IMG/VR virus record: IMGVR_UViG_3300036770_004917
Span: 22,044-86,043 of that record
DNA from: a virus
Reading direction: 5' to 3' (one strand)
DNA: 64,000 nt
Below the pieces are notes generated by a model. That model saw nothing but the letters and a program-made list of their open reading frames with translations. It had not been told where the DNA came from and searched no databases. Made by a program: the position numbers and the translations under genes. Of the stretch, positions 8,694 through 18,813 are shown piece after piece; the first letter of the stretch is position 1; the number at the start of each line of letters is the position of its first letter.

Positions 8694-11600
8694 GGCGTCT
8701 CCTTGTGCGCGGTCATTGGTGGTGATAGTAGGTCGGCAAAGATGAGTCCATCCTCTGTGTAAGCAGACTTGGCGCCACGACCGGTTGACGGCTTTCCGAA
8801 TAGGCGCTTAGCAAGTTTCCGGAGAAATGCAGCCTGCGACTTACTGATGTAGCCTTCACTGAGGGCATAATCAATGACCCATCCAGAGGAATCATTCCGT
8901 AATGTTTTGCGTAGTTGAGATAATACACCAGCAGTTCCATTTTTCTTGAATGCACCACTCAGGTCTCTAGTTAGTTGTTCACCATCAATCTGCTTGCCGA
9001 TTCCTCGTGCTATGTCGGACGTAAAGCGCGTCCCCGTGCGTTGCGTTTGACGACTACTTCGGGTGCTTGTCAATTCTCGTGTGTCCGGACGGGCGATTCG
9101 CTTTGCGGCTGCAATGTTTGCGTTGCGGCCACGGCGTCTTTCATCTGACATCGCAACAAGTCGGTCAATGGTTTCTGAGAAAGTCTGTTCTTCAATTCTG
9201 GAAACACTGTCAAGCATCTCCCTAATGGAGGCACGTTTTTCATCAGACATATCCGACCACGCCCGTGGCGTCGGCATATCGAACGTGAGGAGTGCGTCGA
9301 GTGCTTCTTCTGAGCCAAGTTCGTTGATTATCTGGGAACGAATTTCGTCCTGCTGCCTTCTTACGCTGGCAACAGCATCTGATGCAATTTGTTCCATTTC
9401 TTTCTGCTGGGCCTTTGTTGCACCACGCAGGATTCCTTCTGCTAGTGCCCGATTTCCATCATCTTCGATTTCCCCATCTGGTCCGGCAGATGGGCGTGGG
9501 TCAATCCCTAGTTCGGCCATGGCCGGATAGTCATCAGAAAATGCCCTTGGTTCTCGCGATGAGCGTGTTGAGGCAACCTCACTACGTGCAACGCCGAAAA
9601 TGTCCTGTGTAGTACGTGGGCGTTCGCGAGTAATGAATCCACTGGTCCTGCGTCCACCCCTAGTACGCGCATAGGCGCCATCTGGAATATAGGCACCACT
9701 ATCTCGGACCTCTTGATAGTTGGCGTCCAGGTCATCGTCAGTTTTCCTAACGAAGTCGTCAAATTCATCCTTGGACATGTCTGGAACAGAGTCATCTTTG
9801 ACATAATCGTCTTCCAGTCCCAACTTGGCTTCCTTGATGCCAACCTGATTCTGGTACGACTTGGCAAGATTTAGGGCATCAAAAATACCAACATCTATCT
9901 CCTGGGTATTGATGGTTAGTTTTTCGCCCTCTGGTAAATCCTGGTTAAACATGTGAACTGCCGCCCATCGGTGGTGGCCATCAACAACATATCCATCGTT
10001 GGAGGTGATGATTGCTCCCTTGGCCCACCATGCTTCGGCAAACTTGGGCTTACCCTTATCCATCACTTGATTGCCGTTTTCGTCAAGGACCGGAACCTGC
10101 CCGTCGTATTTGCCGTCGAGCCATTCTTGCCGCAGTTTGAAGAATTCCTTACTACCGCGCTTGATGCCCTTGCTTTCGGACCACTTCAGGAAGGCGGAAT
10201 AGGATTCATCAATGCCATTGAGCATTCCGCTGACTTTTTCTGCCTGAATTTCAGACTGCGATGCGGTGTAATCGTCAGGGCTCACACCATTCTTGGTGGT
10301 GACAATATCCTCGCGTCCGGCCTTGCGCCTTAGATGGTCCATGAAGTTTGGAACAAAATCAACTTCAGTATCTTTCCAATTTACAAGGTCGTAGAATTCT
10401 TTGCGCTCATCTTCGGTCAGGGGGCCCTGGCCTTCCGGGTATTCTCCCTTTGGATTCGGATGACGCTTCTTTAGTTCGTCAAATCTCTCACGCTGTTCTG
10501 GCGTCAGGTCCTCACGCGCCTCCCACGAAGTCTTTACGAGGCCTGCTTTAGCGGCTCGTGCCCCAACAGTATCGTCACCTTTCAGGCGACCACTGATTTG
10601 TGGCATTCTCATGCGCTTGGTGCCAATGTTCTTACCGCAGAAGATATTGCTATTTGGAACGTACATTCTGCATGCATCAATTTTGTACATTGCTTTTTCT
10701 TCTTCAGATAGGTCATTGCGCAATTTCAAATATGAATCAATTTCTTTTTGGAAGTTTTTTATTCCCTTTTTGAGTTGTTTCGCTTTTGCATTATCACCAA
10801 GTTCAACGTTGTATCCCAGCGCCATAAGTGCAACCGCTGACTCTGGTGTCTCCGCTTTATATACTGGCTGTCCATCCGTAATGCCAGTTTTCCCCTCAAC
10901 CCTAGATAGGCCAAGAGTTTTGAGTTCATCTTCACCCATTTCGTGAAGTGCTCCGCGCTTATTCTGTTCAATGCGCTGAATCTCATCAAATCGCTTTTGC
11001 GCTGCAGTCGTTGGGACCGCCTCTGCTTGTGGCGATGTCCCTGCTTTTTCTGTCACTCTAGCCTTTGTGGCCTCGCGCCTGTTTTCGCCGACAGCCTCAC
11101 GTGCGGTGCGGGAACTTCGCGTCGACCGTGGGGTGGCCCCTCTGTCCTGACCACTTATCTTTTGGACATAACCGAAACCTTCCTTTTGTTCGTATAGGTC
11201 CTTATATATGTCCCTTGACATGCGTTGCGCCAACGGTATTCCATCTGCGTCTTCTTCAAAAAGTGCATCAATATGCGATTTCTTTGCGTCCATGTCCATG
11301 GAACCAGCACCATCAACGCGCTCAAACATTCGTTCTTTGCCAAGTACGGCAGCCTTAATCCCCCAATGCTCCTGATAGGCCTTGCCGATTGCAAGTGCGT
11401 CTTGGATTGGGGCATCAATGACCACTGATTTGAGTTTAAGTTTGGCCCGTTCATCCTGCCCGTGGTTGTAGGCAATAAACGATGCCCATCTGTGGTGGCC
11501 GTCAACGACATATCCATCGGATGTTGAGATTATGGAGCCATTCGTAAACCAGGGCTGGGAGATAATCCCCTGCGTACCGCCCTCTCCGATTGGGTCTCCA

Positions 11601-14600
11601 TCACTATTGAGTTTACGACCCTCCCCATCAATTAGGGGCACCGCAAATGCACTTCCATCGGGCTTTGGTTTTCCGTACAACCACCTATCGCGCATGTCGT
11701 AATATTCATCGCTACCATATTCAATTTCTGGGTGAATATCTGCCATGTATGCCTTGAAGGAATGGTCATGGTTTTTCATACTTGTAACCATTCCGCCAGT
11801 CTTGGACATTTGAATTTGCCCTTGCGAAACAGCGAGACTCTCTGGGTCTATCCCATCCTGGTCGTAGATTACTTCATCTGGATTTTTGTCAGGGTTTACC
11901 TTGGCGGACAGTCTCTTGACATACTGCTTGAACTCTTCGGTGAGGTTTGCCTCAGTATCGTTCCAGTCGACCATGGAATAAAACTCTTCCATCTCGCCAT
12001 CTTCGAACGTGCTAGGACTTACGGTGCCATCTTTATTTAACTTGGCATGTTTTGCCTTTAGTTCATCAAACCGAGTTTTTTCTTCTGGAGTCAACTTGGT
12101 TAGATTGCCATCGGCATCGCGTCTTCCGGCTTTCCAATCAACCTTAACAACGCCAGCCTTTGCAGCACGTGCCGCTGCCGTATCTTCGCTTCGCATGCGC
12201 CCAGCAATTTGGGGCATATCTGCGCGCAAGGTGCCAAGTCCGCCTTCGCACCAAAGATTTGTTCCACCTGCATATAGTCGGCATGTATCAATAACGGCGG
12301 TCAGGTCCCTGTTTTCCGACTTGAGGAATTCGTCTAATTCTTTTTGAAGTTTTGCCGATGCTTGCACCAGTAGTGTGGGGGATGGGGCATCGGGGCCGAG
12401 TTCGACGTGATAACCAGCAGCAATTAGGGCAGCGGCAGTCTCAAGGTCATTGGCAACGAACACTTCCTGGCCATCAATGAGGGCCATATTGCCAGAACGC
12501 TCAACCCCAAACTTTTCAAACAATTCGTCATCATCTAGTTGATGGAGGCCACCATTGTTTTCGGGCTTACCTAATCCAGATACGTCTTTATAAATATCTG
12601 CTATTTTTCGCTTTGCGGGCGGTGTTGTTGATGTATTTCCAGACGTGCCACGAACTTCTCTTGGTGAAGATGCCGACCGAGTACTTATTGAATCGGGGTC
12701 AGACACCGAACGTGAAACACGTGACTCAATGTCACTCGCAGTAGTTGAACGTGTCGTCGTTCTTGCTGAACGAAGACCTTCACTCCTTAGTCTTGCTTTT
12801 TCCGCATCGGATAGTTCCCTTGCATGAGCATTCGCATCCGGCATTCTTTCTGATGTTCTGGCTACGCTAGCAATATGGTTGACTGCTTCCGAAATTAGAA
12901 TTGGGTTACTGGAGCCGTCACTGTCGTCCTTGAATGTCTCTTCAAGCACTCTCACCAACTCGGGCGAGAACCCTGTGTATCTTTCCGTTCCTCGTCCTGC
13001 CTCGTTGCCCTTCCATGTAACAATGAGTTCGTTGGTGGAGTCATCATAAGTAATTTTTTCAATTAGTTTGGAGCGTCGTACATCGATTTGCGTTCTTTGA
13101 CCCTTGCCCACGCGACTGAGCCCTGATGCACTTGTAGTCCTGCCCTTTTCTACTTCCCTATTAATTAAATCGACCGTCTTGGGGTTGACGGGCTTGACAT
13201 CAATTTGCTGACCCGACCCTGTGTCTGGCGTGTCGGTTGTGCTTACTGTTGGGAAAACATCCGAATCTGAACTCAATGTTGTTAATCGGCCATTGGTGTA
13301 GTAGTCGTTGCGGCGCTTGAGTGATTCGGGAGTATAGATAGACTTCCCACTTACGTCTCGTGGATTTGGCTCATTTCGTGCTGAGAATCTCCTGGTACTC
13401 GCGCCATGCGCGTCGTATCTGAGGCGCTGAAATAGTTTTTCCTCGGGCGATGAATTTTGGTCAATGTGGGACAGATTTGTGAATGAATCAATATCACTAA
13501 TATCAAATCCATCAGGATTACCGAAAATTAGTGGTGGTTCACCACCACGAGACTTATGGTCTGCTTGTGCTTTTCTTGCCGCAAGAACAAGACGCATTCT
13601 ATTGAATGGGGCAATAAGGTGTTGTGCCTCTTTGGGCACCTTGTCCATATCTCCGGTCAAAAGTGCGTCCAGAATTTCATCAAGGTCATTGTCAATAAAA
13701 CTTTGTCGCAATACATTCTTTAATCTATCGCGTCCACCTATTTCATCAGCGTCTATTTTGTAATTATTTAACTCAAGTGAGTCAACCTTAATTGCCTCAA
13801 TGTCACTGGTACGAATTCCTCCACCAATTACCGCTTCGGCAGACGGTCCAGATGAAGTACTGCGTGATGAGCGAGTAGACGTTGATGGGGTGCCAAATGC
13901 CGCGTAGGTGCCACTGGCGACACTGTCGAGAATTCCTATTGTCTCACGCATGTTGTCAATTTCTGAATTACCAGAATCCGGCCCAGAAACATGAGCAGCA
14001 AGAACTTCAGACCTATTGGTTGAGAGCATTGGTGTTGCTTGGCGAGCCCCATCCATGATGTCGCCCTTGGTGTAGGCGGTTCGTCGTGCAGTTTCTGGCA
14101 CCATTATTAGTTCAACTGTCTTACCGCCAGATTTGAATTCCGCGTGCTGACTAAATTCTGGTCCCTCGGAGAAAAATCTTGCACTGCGCGCCATGCCGTC
14201 AGGTGGCAAACTGTCTAGATAGTCTTGAATTTCTTTTTGGCTCATCGCATGTACGAGGTAACCAAATTGTGAGCGTAGATTATCTGGCGTTGAGTCCGAC
14301 AAGCCGTTATCGCTTTCAAAGGATTTTTGCAGCGAAGCAGCGAGACTTCCAGGCTTATTGTCAAAAATATTCCCAAGAACACCATCACTCAATAAGCCAC
14401 CAAGTTGTTCTGGGGTTATGGCGACTCGTGGGCGGTCATCAAATGCCTCGTGGTATTTGAAAACGGCTTCTTCTACTGTCTTTGTCAGTTCGTCGGCAGT
14501 TGATGAGAATATGAGTTGTTTTGTTTGGTCGGAAATTTCATTGAATAGATTCCAGAAGTCTTCATTTTCCACACCGCCATCACGAACTTTCTCAAGTTCA

Positions 14601-17600
14601 TCCCGCAACTTTGAAATTTCTGCCGCTTTTGCTGCGCGCGTCTTGTCGGCCGTGACCATTCTTCCAATTCGACCACTGTTATCGACTGGCTGAAGGAGTG
14701 AGCCAGCGTCAGTATTTGTTGACTCGGTGCCAAAGAATGAACTTCCCGATTCCCGGAATGCGGCGCCAACCGACGAAGAGCGGGTCGTCTGGAGTAATCT
14801 TGCTGACGCGTCGCCACTTGCTCCGCGGGTTGTGCGCTGCGGGATTTCGGTTTTGCCTATCTCGGTATCCAGTAAGCGCTTTAGGGCACGCTTTTCGGAA
14901 TCCGCCAAAGAACCGCGCTCTGCTTCCACTGAATCAATTGAATCAGCAAGGTCGCCAAGAACTTCAGACTTTGTCTTTTGGCGACTTGGCATCAAAACAA
15001 CAGTTCCATCAGTATCAACCTTCATGACCTCAAGGGTTCCTGGTGGAATGAGGATTCCGTCAGTGTCTCCATCATGGCCATTTTTGGTATGCATTGCACG
15101 CGTTCCCGCAGGCATCGTAACCATAACTCGCTTAGCAGTTGTTGGGTCTGCAAACTTGAGACCATCAGCAGACTGTCCGTCTATCAGTAGACCGCGAATT
15201 GGTCCACTGTGGTCAATTTTTGCACCAGGGGTTAAGTCTCCATCAAGTTCCATTGCGGCAACAAATGACATATCAGTATCTGTTGTTGAGAGTTCCAGTA
15301 TGTCCAGAGTTGGTATGACCGTATCGCGAAGTTGATTTTCTAACAGTTCGTCCTGGCTCTTTGGGTCTGGTGTGCTCATTGTCCCAGCACCATCGCGCAA
15401 ACGCTGGCGCGCCCTTGCTGATGTATCTATGGCGCTACGGAGGCTCTCAGTATCGCCGCTTACCGCATCACTTACAGTTAGCCACGCAGGCCTCATTTCC
15501 ACTGGCTCATCAGACTCAATGACGTCTTTTTGCTCAGCGTTTAGTTTTTCTATTATTTCATCAATCTTGCGGCGACCAACAAGCGCAGGGTCGGACCTAA
15601 GTGTTGCGCTTTCAATTTCTTCTTGTGTTGGCTTGTAGTTGGGATTGAGTTTCCGCTTTTCCTTCGATGTCATGCCAGGAGTGTCACGAATACTTCCTGG
15701 CTCATAGGGGCGTGAGGTGGCATCAAATCCATCCCTACCACCTACGGCATCCCCCGCATGGTTGGCTATTTCTCGTGACCAGTGGGCCAACTCGTCGTCA
15801 TCAACTTCAACTATGTCGTCATAGCCGCGCGACTTCCTCTTATTGATGGCACTATTGCGAAGTCCCTTTTGCTTTGGCCGCAATGCTGAATCAACGCGAC
15901 GCATATATTTTCCAGGTTGTGGATTAATGCCGCGTGCTTTGTACTTCTCAACCTCCTCGTCGCTAAGTTTGGACTTCCTAGTGTTCACGTCAAGAATCTG
16001 ACGCATGCCCTTAATAGCGAGCCACATGCGGGCCTGCTCATCCGCCGTTAGCGGTTCAGTTTTGGATTTTTCAATAAGTTTCCTGTATTCGCTTTCAAGT
16101 TTTTCGTAACGAGCATCCATTTGCTCTGGAGTCATTTTCCAGTAGGCGTCTTTGGCTTGCCTTATTTCACCAAGTGGGTCATTGGGGTCTGGCCCACCCT
16201 CTTCTGGGCCTAGGCCAAATGCAACATCTACGAAACGACTGATTTCATCGGGGTTTTGTTCAATGGGGAGGTTATGAATACTCTCTGGTTGCCACTGAGT
16301 TTCATCATCAAAGTACATATGGCCCGCAAGGTCCATCCAGCGAAGGTCAACCTGTCTTGGTTTTGCCGCGCCTGCTTCTGGCGCCTCGCCACCCTGTACT
16401 CCATCTCCATAGTTGTTATTAATAACAATATTTATTGGAGCATGAATGTTTACATTTATAACCGTTCCACCATTTCCTGGCGGAGCGGTTGGTGGCCCGG
16501 TATTTGTTGGTACGTCCGGCACTGGCGGTGAGTCTGGCGTAGGGGGAACTAAATCAACTTCTGGAGGAACATCATATGGGATATCTCTGACTTTTTTGGT
16601 ATTGATATTTTCGGGCAAAAACCACGCAATAGAATCATCAACCTCGGGTCCGCCCAGGATTCCAAGTTCACGCTGAGCAAAAACTTCAGCCGTTCCTTCA
16701 ACCAACGCCCGTTGCAATGCCTGGCTAACATCCCCGCCTTCCCGGGCTGCTTTCTCCGCATCAGCCAGTTCACTCTGATATCGTTTTCCGGCGAAAATGT
16801 TAACTAATGATTTCTCAAATCGATGCGCTCCACCTGGTGGGAATTGATACCTATTATCTCCCCTAAACATTAGACTAGAAACAGCCTCGGCCCACTGCTT
16901 ATTTGTCCAGGTTGATGGTGGTTCAATAAAATCAACCAATCCATTTGGCGTATCTATAGTAAACTTTCCGTTTTTTTCGTATATGTCAATGATATTTTGC
17001 TGCACGGCATGGTATTGCATAACATGACCAAACTCGTGAAAAGCAACATGTCGTGCTTTTCCGCGCACTGGGTCAAGCCCAAGTGCTGCTTGTAGGCGTG
17101 CTGCACTGGTGTCATTTGCGTATCCATCAGCGCCAACGATTTCGGCATATAGCATTGCGTCGCTAATATCCTCTAAAGCACTTAGTAATAGTGCTCGTTT
17201 TTGTGCTTCACTGGCAGCGCCTGGAGCATCTATAAATATTGAACCATCATCAGTAATTTTGAACGTGTCTTCATCTACCGCTGCCGCATGCAATGCCATT
17301 CCAAGAGCATTAAATGACATCGGTACTTTGATATCGCCATACTCATCATATTGCGCCACAGTTGAGCCCTCGACTCCAAGGAATTCCTCGTTTGGCGTAA
17401 GGTCGTATGGCATCAAGGCGCGAAGTTCGCCAACTCTTTCTGTTGCATCTGGATATTTGTCTTGCAGGTAGACGTACGATTTGAGAAATTCACGCTGTGC
17501 GGCGTGATGTCTTTCGCGAATTGCCTGAACATACTTTTGGGCTACTTCACGCTCTTTTGGGTCACTGCTTGTCAGGAATGGCTTTACTTCATCCGGGATA

Positions 17601-18790
17601 AATTTAGCGATGGCCCTATCCATCATTTCGTTATAGCGCTTAGTATTTGCTGCTATTGATTCTGGTGAGAAATCGCCTTCCCATATGAATTCTTCACCGC
17701 CAAGACCAGCATCTGCAAATATTCCTCCACCAAGCGTTGGGTCATTTTGTCTTTGTTCTGCCGCAGATTTGCCAAATAGAAACTTCCTAAACGCCTCATC
17801 GGCTTCGGCCTCCCTGCCAGGACCATACTTTTCACGGAATAGTCCGTGAAGCCCCTGAATGAGGTCAGCATTGGCGGAAGACGATGCTTCATCGGCGGTG
17901 ACTCCGAATCTCTCAAGCAATCCATCAACTCTGGCATTAAAATCGGCATCGGCGAGTTGAGTTGCTTCGCGTGGCTGAACTGCGTTTGCCCTGGTTGCCT
18001 TGAAACGATTTTGTTGCTCACGCTCATATGGTGTGAGGCTTCTCCCGTATTGCCTGACTTCTGCTCCGCGCTCAGCCATTGCATCTAGGCGTCTACCAAC
18101 ACGGAAAGCGGCCCTAACCACGCTCCCCAGTCCAATGGTATTGCAGTTGGACATATCAATGTCAGTGAATTGGTTGGCGTTCGGCGTCCCAGGTGGGCAA
18201 CGCAGTTTTCCATTAGCATCAATGATGCCGCCCGCCGCCTGGAATGCCTGAGTTGATACGCGCCCCATTGTTGAGCCAATACTGCGGCCCAATTCCTTAA
18301 TCCGAACTTCGTTTTCTATTTCGGTAGTCAACTCGCCATCGGAGTCTCTTTTATATTTACGAAGGAATACGCCAGGACGACTTGAAATTTCTTCTTGTGA
18401 TTTTTTGATTGCGGCGAGTGCTTCTTCTCGCGTTTTGGGACCAGGTGGGTCAATCCAGCCAAACTTTGCGCCCTTTGGAGAAGTCAACTCAGCAAACGTG
18501 GTTGTCAACTTAAGGATTTGACCGGGCTTTCTTTTGGCCTTGGGGTCCCAGTCAAGTTTTAGTGTTGGCTCATCATTATTTTCGCCAGTCTCGTCACGTT
18601 CAGCACCAGAACCTTCGGCTTTTGCACCTTCTGGTAGGGCCTTAACTGCAATATTGGCATTGAGGGTCGGACGAGCAGCGGAATGCATCCGTAGTTCTTT
18701 GAAATAAAGACAGACCTCATTGACATTGCGGTCGCTGAGACGACCAACCTTGCGGCTTATGTGCCTATGAGGGATTCCTTTACCCGCCAT
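8684..18790 (-). CDS. Giant polyvalent protein: zincin, ART-like, KTSC-like and two ParB/Srx domains (3368 aa)
   Basis: I choose ATG 18790 (GGAG six bases upstream) over the in-frame TTG at 18802. Parts in order: NIAVKALPE near residue 50; a cysteine module LRCPPG...FTD (about 200); a zincin with HEFGH at 585-589 and EGTAEVF near 700; a Pro-rich linker and Asn-rich strand repeats (about 745-800); a possible ADP-ribosyltransferase-like segment (VMVTMPAGTRAM...ILIPPGT, about 1200-1240); a KTSC-like segment (about 1900-1930); and two tandem units with DGYVVDGHHRW (His pairs at 2432 and 2939), the signature of ParB/sulfiredoxin-fold proteins. Linkers carry STRSxR motifs. This architecture matches phage polyvalent proteins thought to be injected with DNA. 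Individual enzymatic activities are inferred from motifs only. Confidence 0.88.
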   Translation of the reverse strand: MAGKGIPHRHISRKVGRLSDRNVNEVCLYFKELRMHSAARPTLNANIAVKALPEGAKAEGSGAERDETGENNDEPTLKLDWDPKAKRKPGQILKLTTTFAELTSPKGAKFGWIDPPGPKTREEALAAIKKSQEEISSRPGVFLRKYKRDSDGELTTEIENEVRIKELGRSIGSTMGRVSTQAFQAAGGIIDANGKLRCPPGTPNANQFTDIDMSNCNTIGLGSVVRAAFRVGRRLDAMAERGAEVRQYGRSLTPYEREQQNRFKATRANAVQPREATQLADADFNARVDGLLERFGVTADEASSSANADLIQGLHGLFREKYGPGREAEADEAFRKFLFGKSAAEQRQNDPTLGGGIFADAGLGGEEFIWEGDFSPESIAANTKRYNEMMDRAIAKFIPDEVKPFLTSSDPKEREVAQKYVQAIRERHHAAQREFLKSYVYLQDKYPDATERVGELRALMPYDLTPNEEFLGVEGSTVAQYDEYGDIKVPMSFNALGMALHAAAVDEDTFKITDDGSIFIDAPGAASEAQKRALLLSALEDISDAMLYAEIVGADGYANDTSAARLQAALGLDPVRGKARHVAFHEFGHVMQYHAVQQNIIDIYEKNGKFTIDTPNGLVDFIEPPSTWTNKQWAEAVSSLMFRGDNRYQFPPGGAHRFEKSLVNIFAGKRYQSELADAEKAAREGGDVSQALQRALVEGTAEVFAQRELGILGGPEVDDSIAWFLPENINTKKVRDIPYDVPPEVDLVPPTPDSPPVPDVPTNTGPPTAPPGNGGTVINVNIHAPINIVINNNYGDGVQGGEAPEAGAAKPRQVDLRWMDLAGHMYFDDETQWQPESIHNLPIEQNPDEISRFVDVAFGLGPEEGGPDPNDPLGEIRQAKDAYWKMTPEQMDARYEKLESEYRKLIEKSKTEPLTADEQARMWLAIKGMRQILDVNTRKSKLSDEEVEKYKARGINPQPGKYMRRVDSALRPKQKGLRNSAINKRKSRGYDDIVEVDDDELAHWSREIANHAGDAVGGRDGFDATSRPYEPGSIRDTPGMTSKEKRKLNPNYKPTQEEIESATLRSDPALVGRRKIDEIIEKLNAEQKDVIESDEPVEMRPAWLTVSDAVSGDTESLRSAIDTSARARQRLRDGAGTMSTPDPKSQDELLENQLRDTVIPTLDILELSTTDTDMSFVAAMELDGDLTPGAKIDHSGPIRGLLIDGQSADGLKFADPTTAKRVMVTMPAGTRAMHTKNGHDGDTDGILIPPGTLEVMKVDTDGTVVLMPSRQKTKSEVLGDLADSIDSVEAERGSLADSEKRALKRLLDTEIGKTEIPQRTTRGASGDASARLLQTTRSSSVGAAFRESGSSFFGTESTNTDAGSLLQPVDNSGRIGRMVTADKTRAAKAAEISKLRDELEKVRDGGVENEDFWNLFNEISDQTKQLIFSSTADELTKTVEEAVFKYHEAFDDRPRVAITPEQLGGLLSDGVLGNIFDNKPGSLAASLQKSFESDNGLSDSTPDNLRSQFGYLVHAMSQKEIQDYLDSLPPDGMARSARFFSEGPEFSQHAEFKSGGKTVELIMVPETARRTAYTKGDIMDGARQATPMLSTNRSEVLAAHVSGPDSGNSEIDNMRETIGILDSVASGTYAAFGTPSTSTRSSRSTSSGPSAEAVIGGGIRTSDIEAIKVDSLELNNYKIDADEIGGRDRLKNVLRQSFIDNDLDEILDALLTGDMDKVPKEAQHLIAPFNRMRLVLAARKAQADHKSRGGEPPLIFGNPDGFDISDIDSFTNLSHIDQNSSPEEKLFQRLRYDAHGASTRRFSARNEPNPRDVSGKSIYTPESLKRRNDYYTNGRLTTLSSDSDVFPTVSTTDTPDTGSGQQIDVKPVNPKTVDLINREVEKGRTTSASGLSRVGKGQRTQIDVRRSKLIEKITYDDSTNELIVTWKGNEAGRGTERYTGFSPELVRVLEETFKDDSDGSSNPILISEAVNHIASVARTSERMPDANAHARELSDAEKARLRSEGLRSARTTTRSTTASDIESRVSRSVSDPDSISTRSASSPREVRGTSGNTSTTPPAKRKIADIYKDVSGLGKPENNGGLHQLDDDELFEKFGVERSGNMALIDGQEVFVANDLETAAALIAAGYHVELGPDAPSPTLLVQASAKLQKELDEFLKSENRDLTAVIDTCRLYAGGTNLWCEGGLGTLRADMPQIAGRMRSEDTAAARAAKAGVVKVDWKAGRRDADGNLTKLTPEEKTRFDELKAKHAKLNKDGTVSPSTFEDGEMEEFYSMVDWNDTEANLTEEFKQYVKRLSAKVNPDKNPDEVIYDQDGIDPESLAVSQGQIQMSKTGGMVTSMKNHDHSFKAYMADIHPEIEYGSDEYYDMRDRWLYGKPKPDGSAFAVPLIDGEGRKLNSDGDPIGEGGTQGIISQPWFTNGSIISTSDGYVVDGHHRWASFIAYNHGQDERAKLKLKSVVIDAPIQDALAIGKAYQEHWGIKAAVLGKERMFERVDGAGSMDMDAKKSHIDALFEEDADGIPLAQRMSRDIYKDLYEQKEGFGYVQKISGQDRGATPRSTRSSRTAREAVGENRREATKARVTEKAGTSPQAEAVPTTAAQKRFDEIQRIEQNKRGALHEMGEDELKTLGLSRVEGKTGITDGQPVYKAETPESAVALMALGYNVELGDNAKAKQLKKGIKNFQKEIDSYLKLRNDLSEEEKAMYKIDACRMYVPNSNIFCGKNIGTKRMRMPQISGRLKGDDTVGARAAKAGLVKTSWEAREDLTPEQRERFDELKKRHPNPKGEYPEGQGPLTEDERKEFYDLVNWKDTEVDFVPNFMDHLRRKAGREDIVTTKNGVSPDDYTASQSEIQAEKVSGMLNGIDESYSAFLKWSESKGIKRGSKEFFKLRQEWLDGKYDGQVPVLDENGNQVMDKGKPKFAEAWWAKGAIITSNDGYVVDGHHRWAAVHMFNQDLPEGEKLTINTQEIDVGIFDALNLAKSYQNQVGIKEAKLGLEDDYVKDDSVPDMSKDEFDDFVRKTDDDLDANYQEVRDSGAYIPDGAYARTRGGRRTSGFITRERPRTTQDIFGVARSEVASTRSSREPRAFSDDYPAMAELGIDPRPSAGPDGEIEDDGNRALAEGILRGATKAQQKEMEQIASDAVASVRRQQDEIRSQIINELGSEEALDALLTFDMPTPRAWSDMSDEKRASIREMLDSVSRIEEQTFSETIDRLVAMSDERRRGRNANIAAAKRIARPDTRELTSTRSSRQTQRTGTRFTSDIARGIGKQIDGEQLTRDLSGAFKKNGTAGVLSQLRKTLRNDSSGWVIDYALSEGYISKSQAAFLRKLAKRLFGKPSTGRGAKSAYTEDGLIFADLLSPPMTAHKETPWL
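9690..12620 (-). repeat. Tandem duplicated ParB/Srx-type unit inside the 3368-aa protein
   Basis: Two diverged copies about 507 residues apart share, in the same order, a Gly-His-rich start (LHQLDDDEL / LHEMGEDEL), a VALM/LGYNVEL-like stretch, IDxCRxY followed by a second Cys, MPQI(A/S)GR, ARAAKAG(V/L)VK, an FYxxVxWxDTE segment and DGYVVDGHHRWA. Boundaries are approximate. The copies diverge throughout, so the duplication is old. Confidence 0.8.
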
Positions 18791-18813
18791 TCCGGGCTCC
18801 AATCCCGACTGTA

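Noticed and set aside
18791-18802. TTG start of the 3368-aa protein
   Set aside because: The ATG at 18790 has GGAG at ideal spacing; the GGAG would lie inside the coding region if TTG were used.
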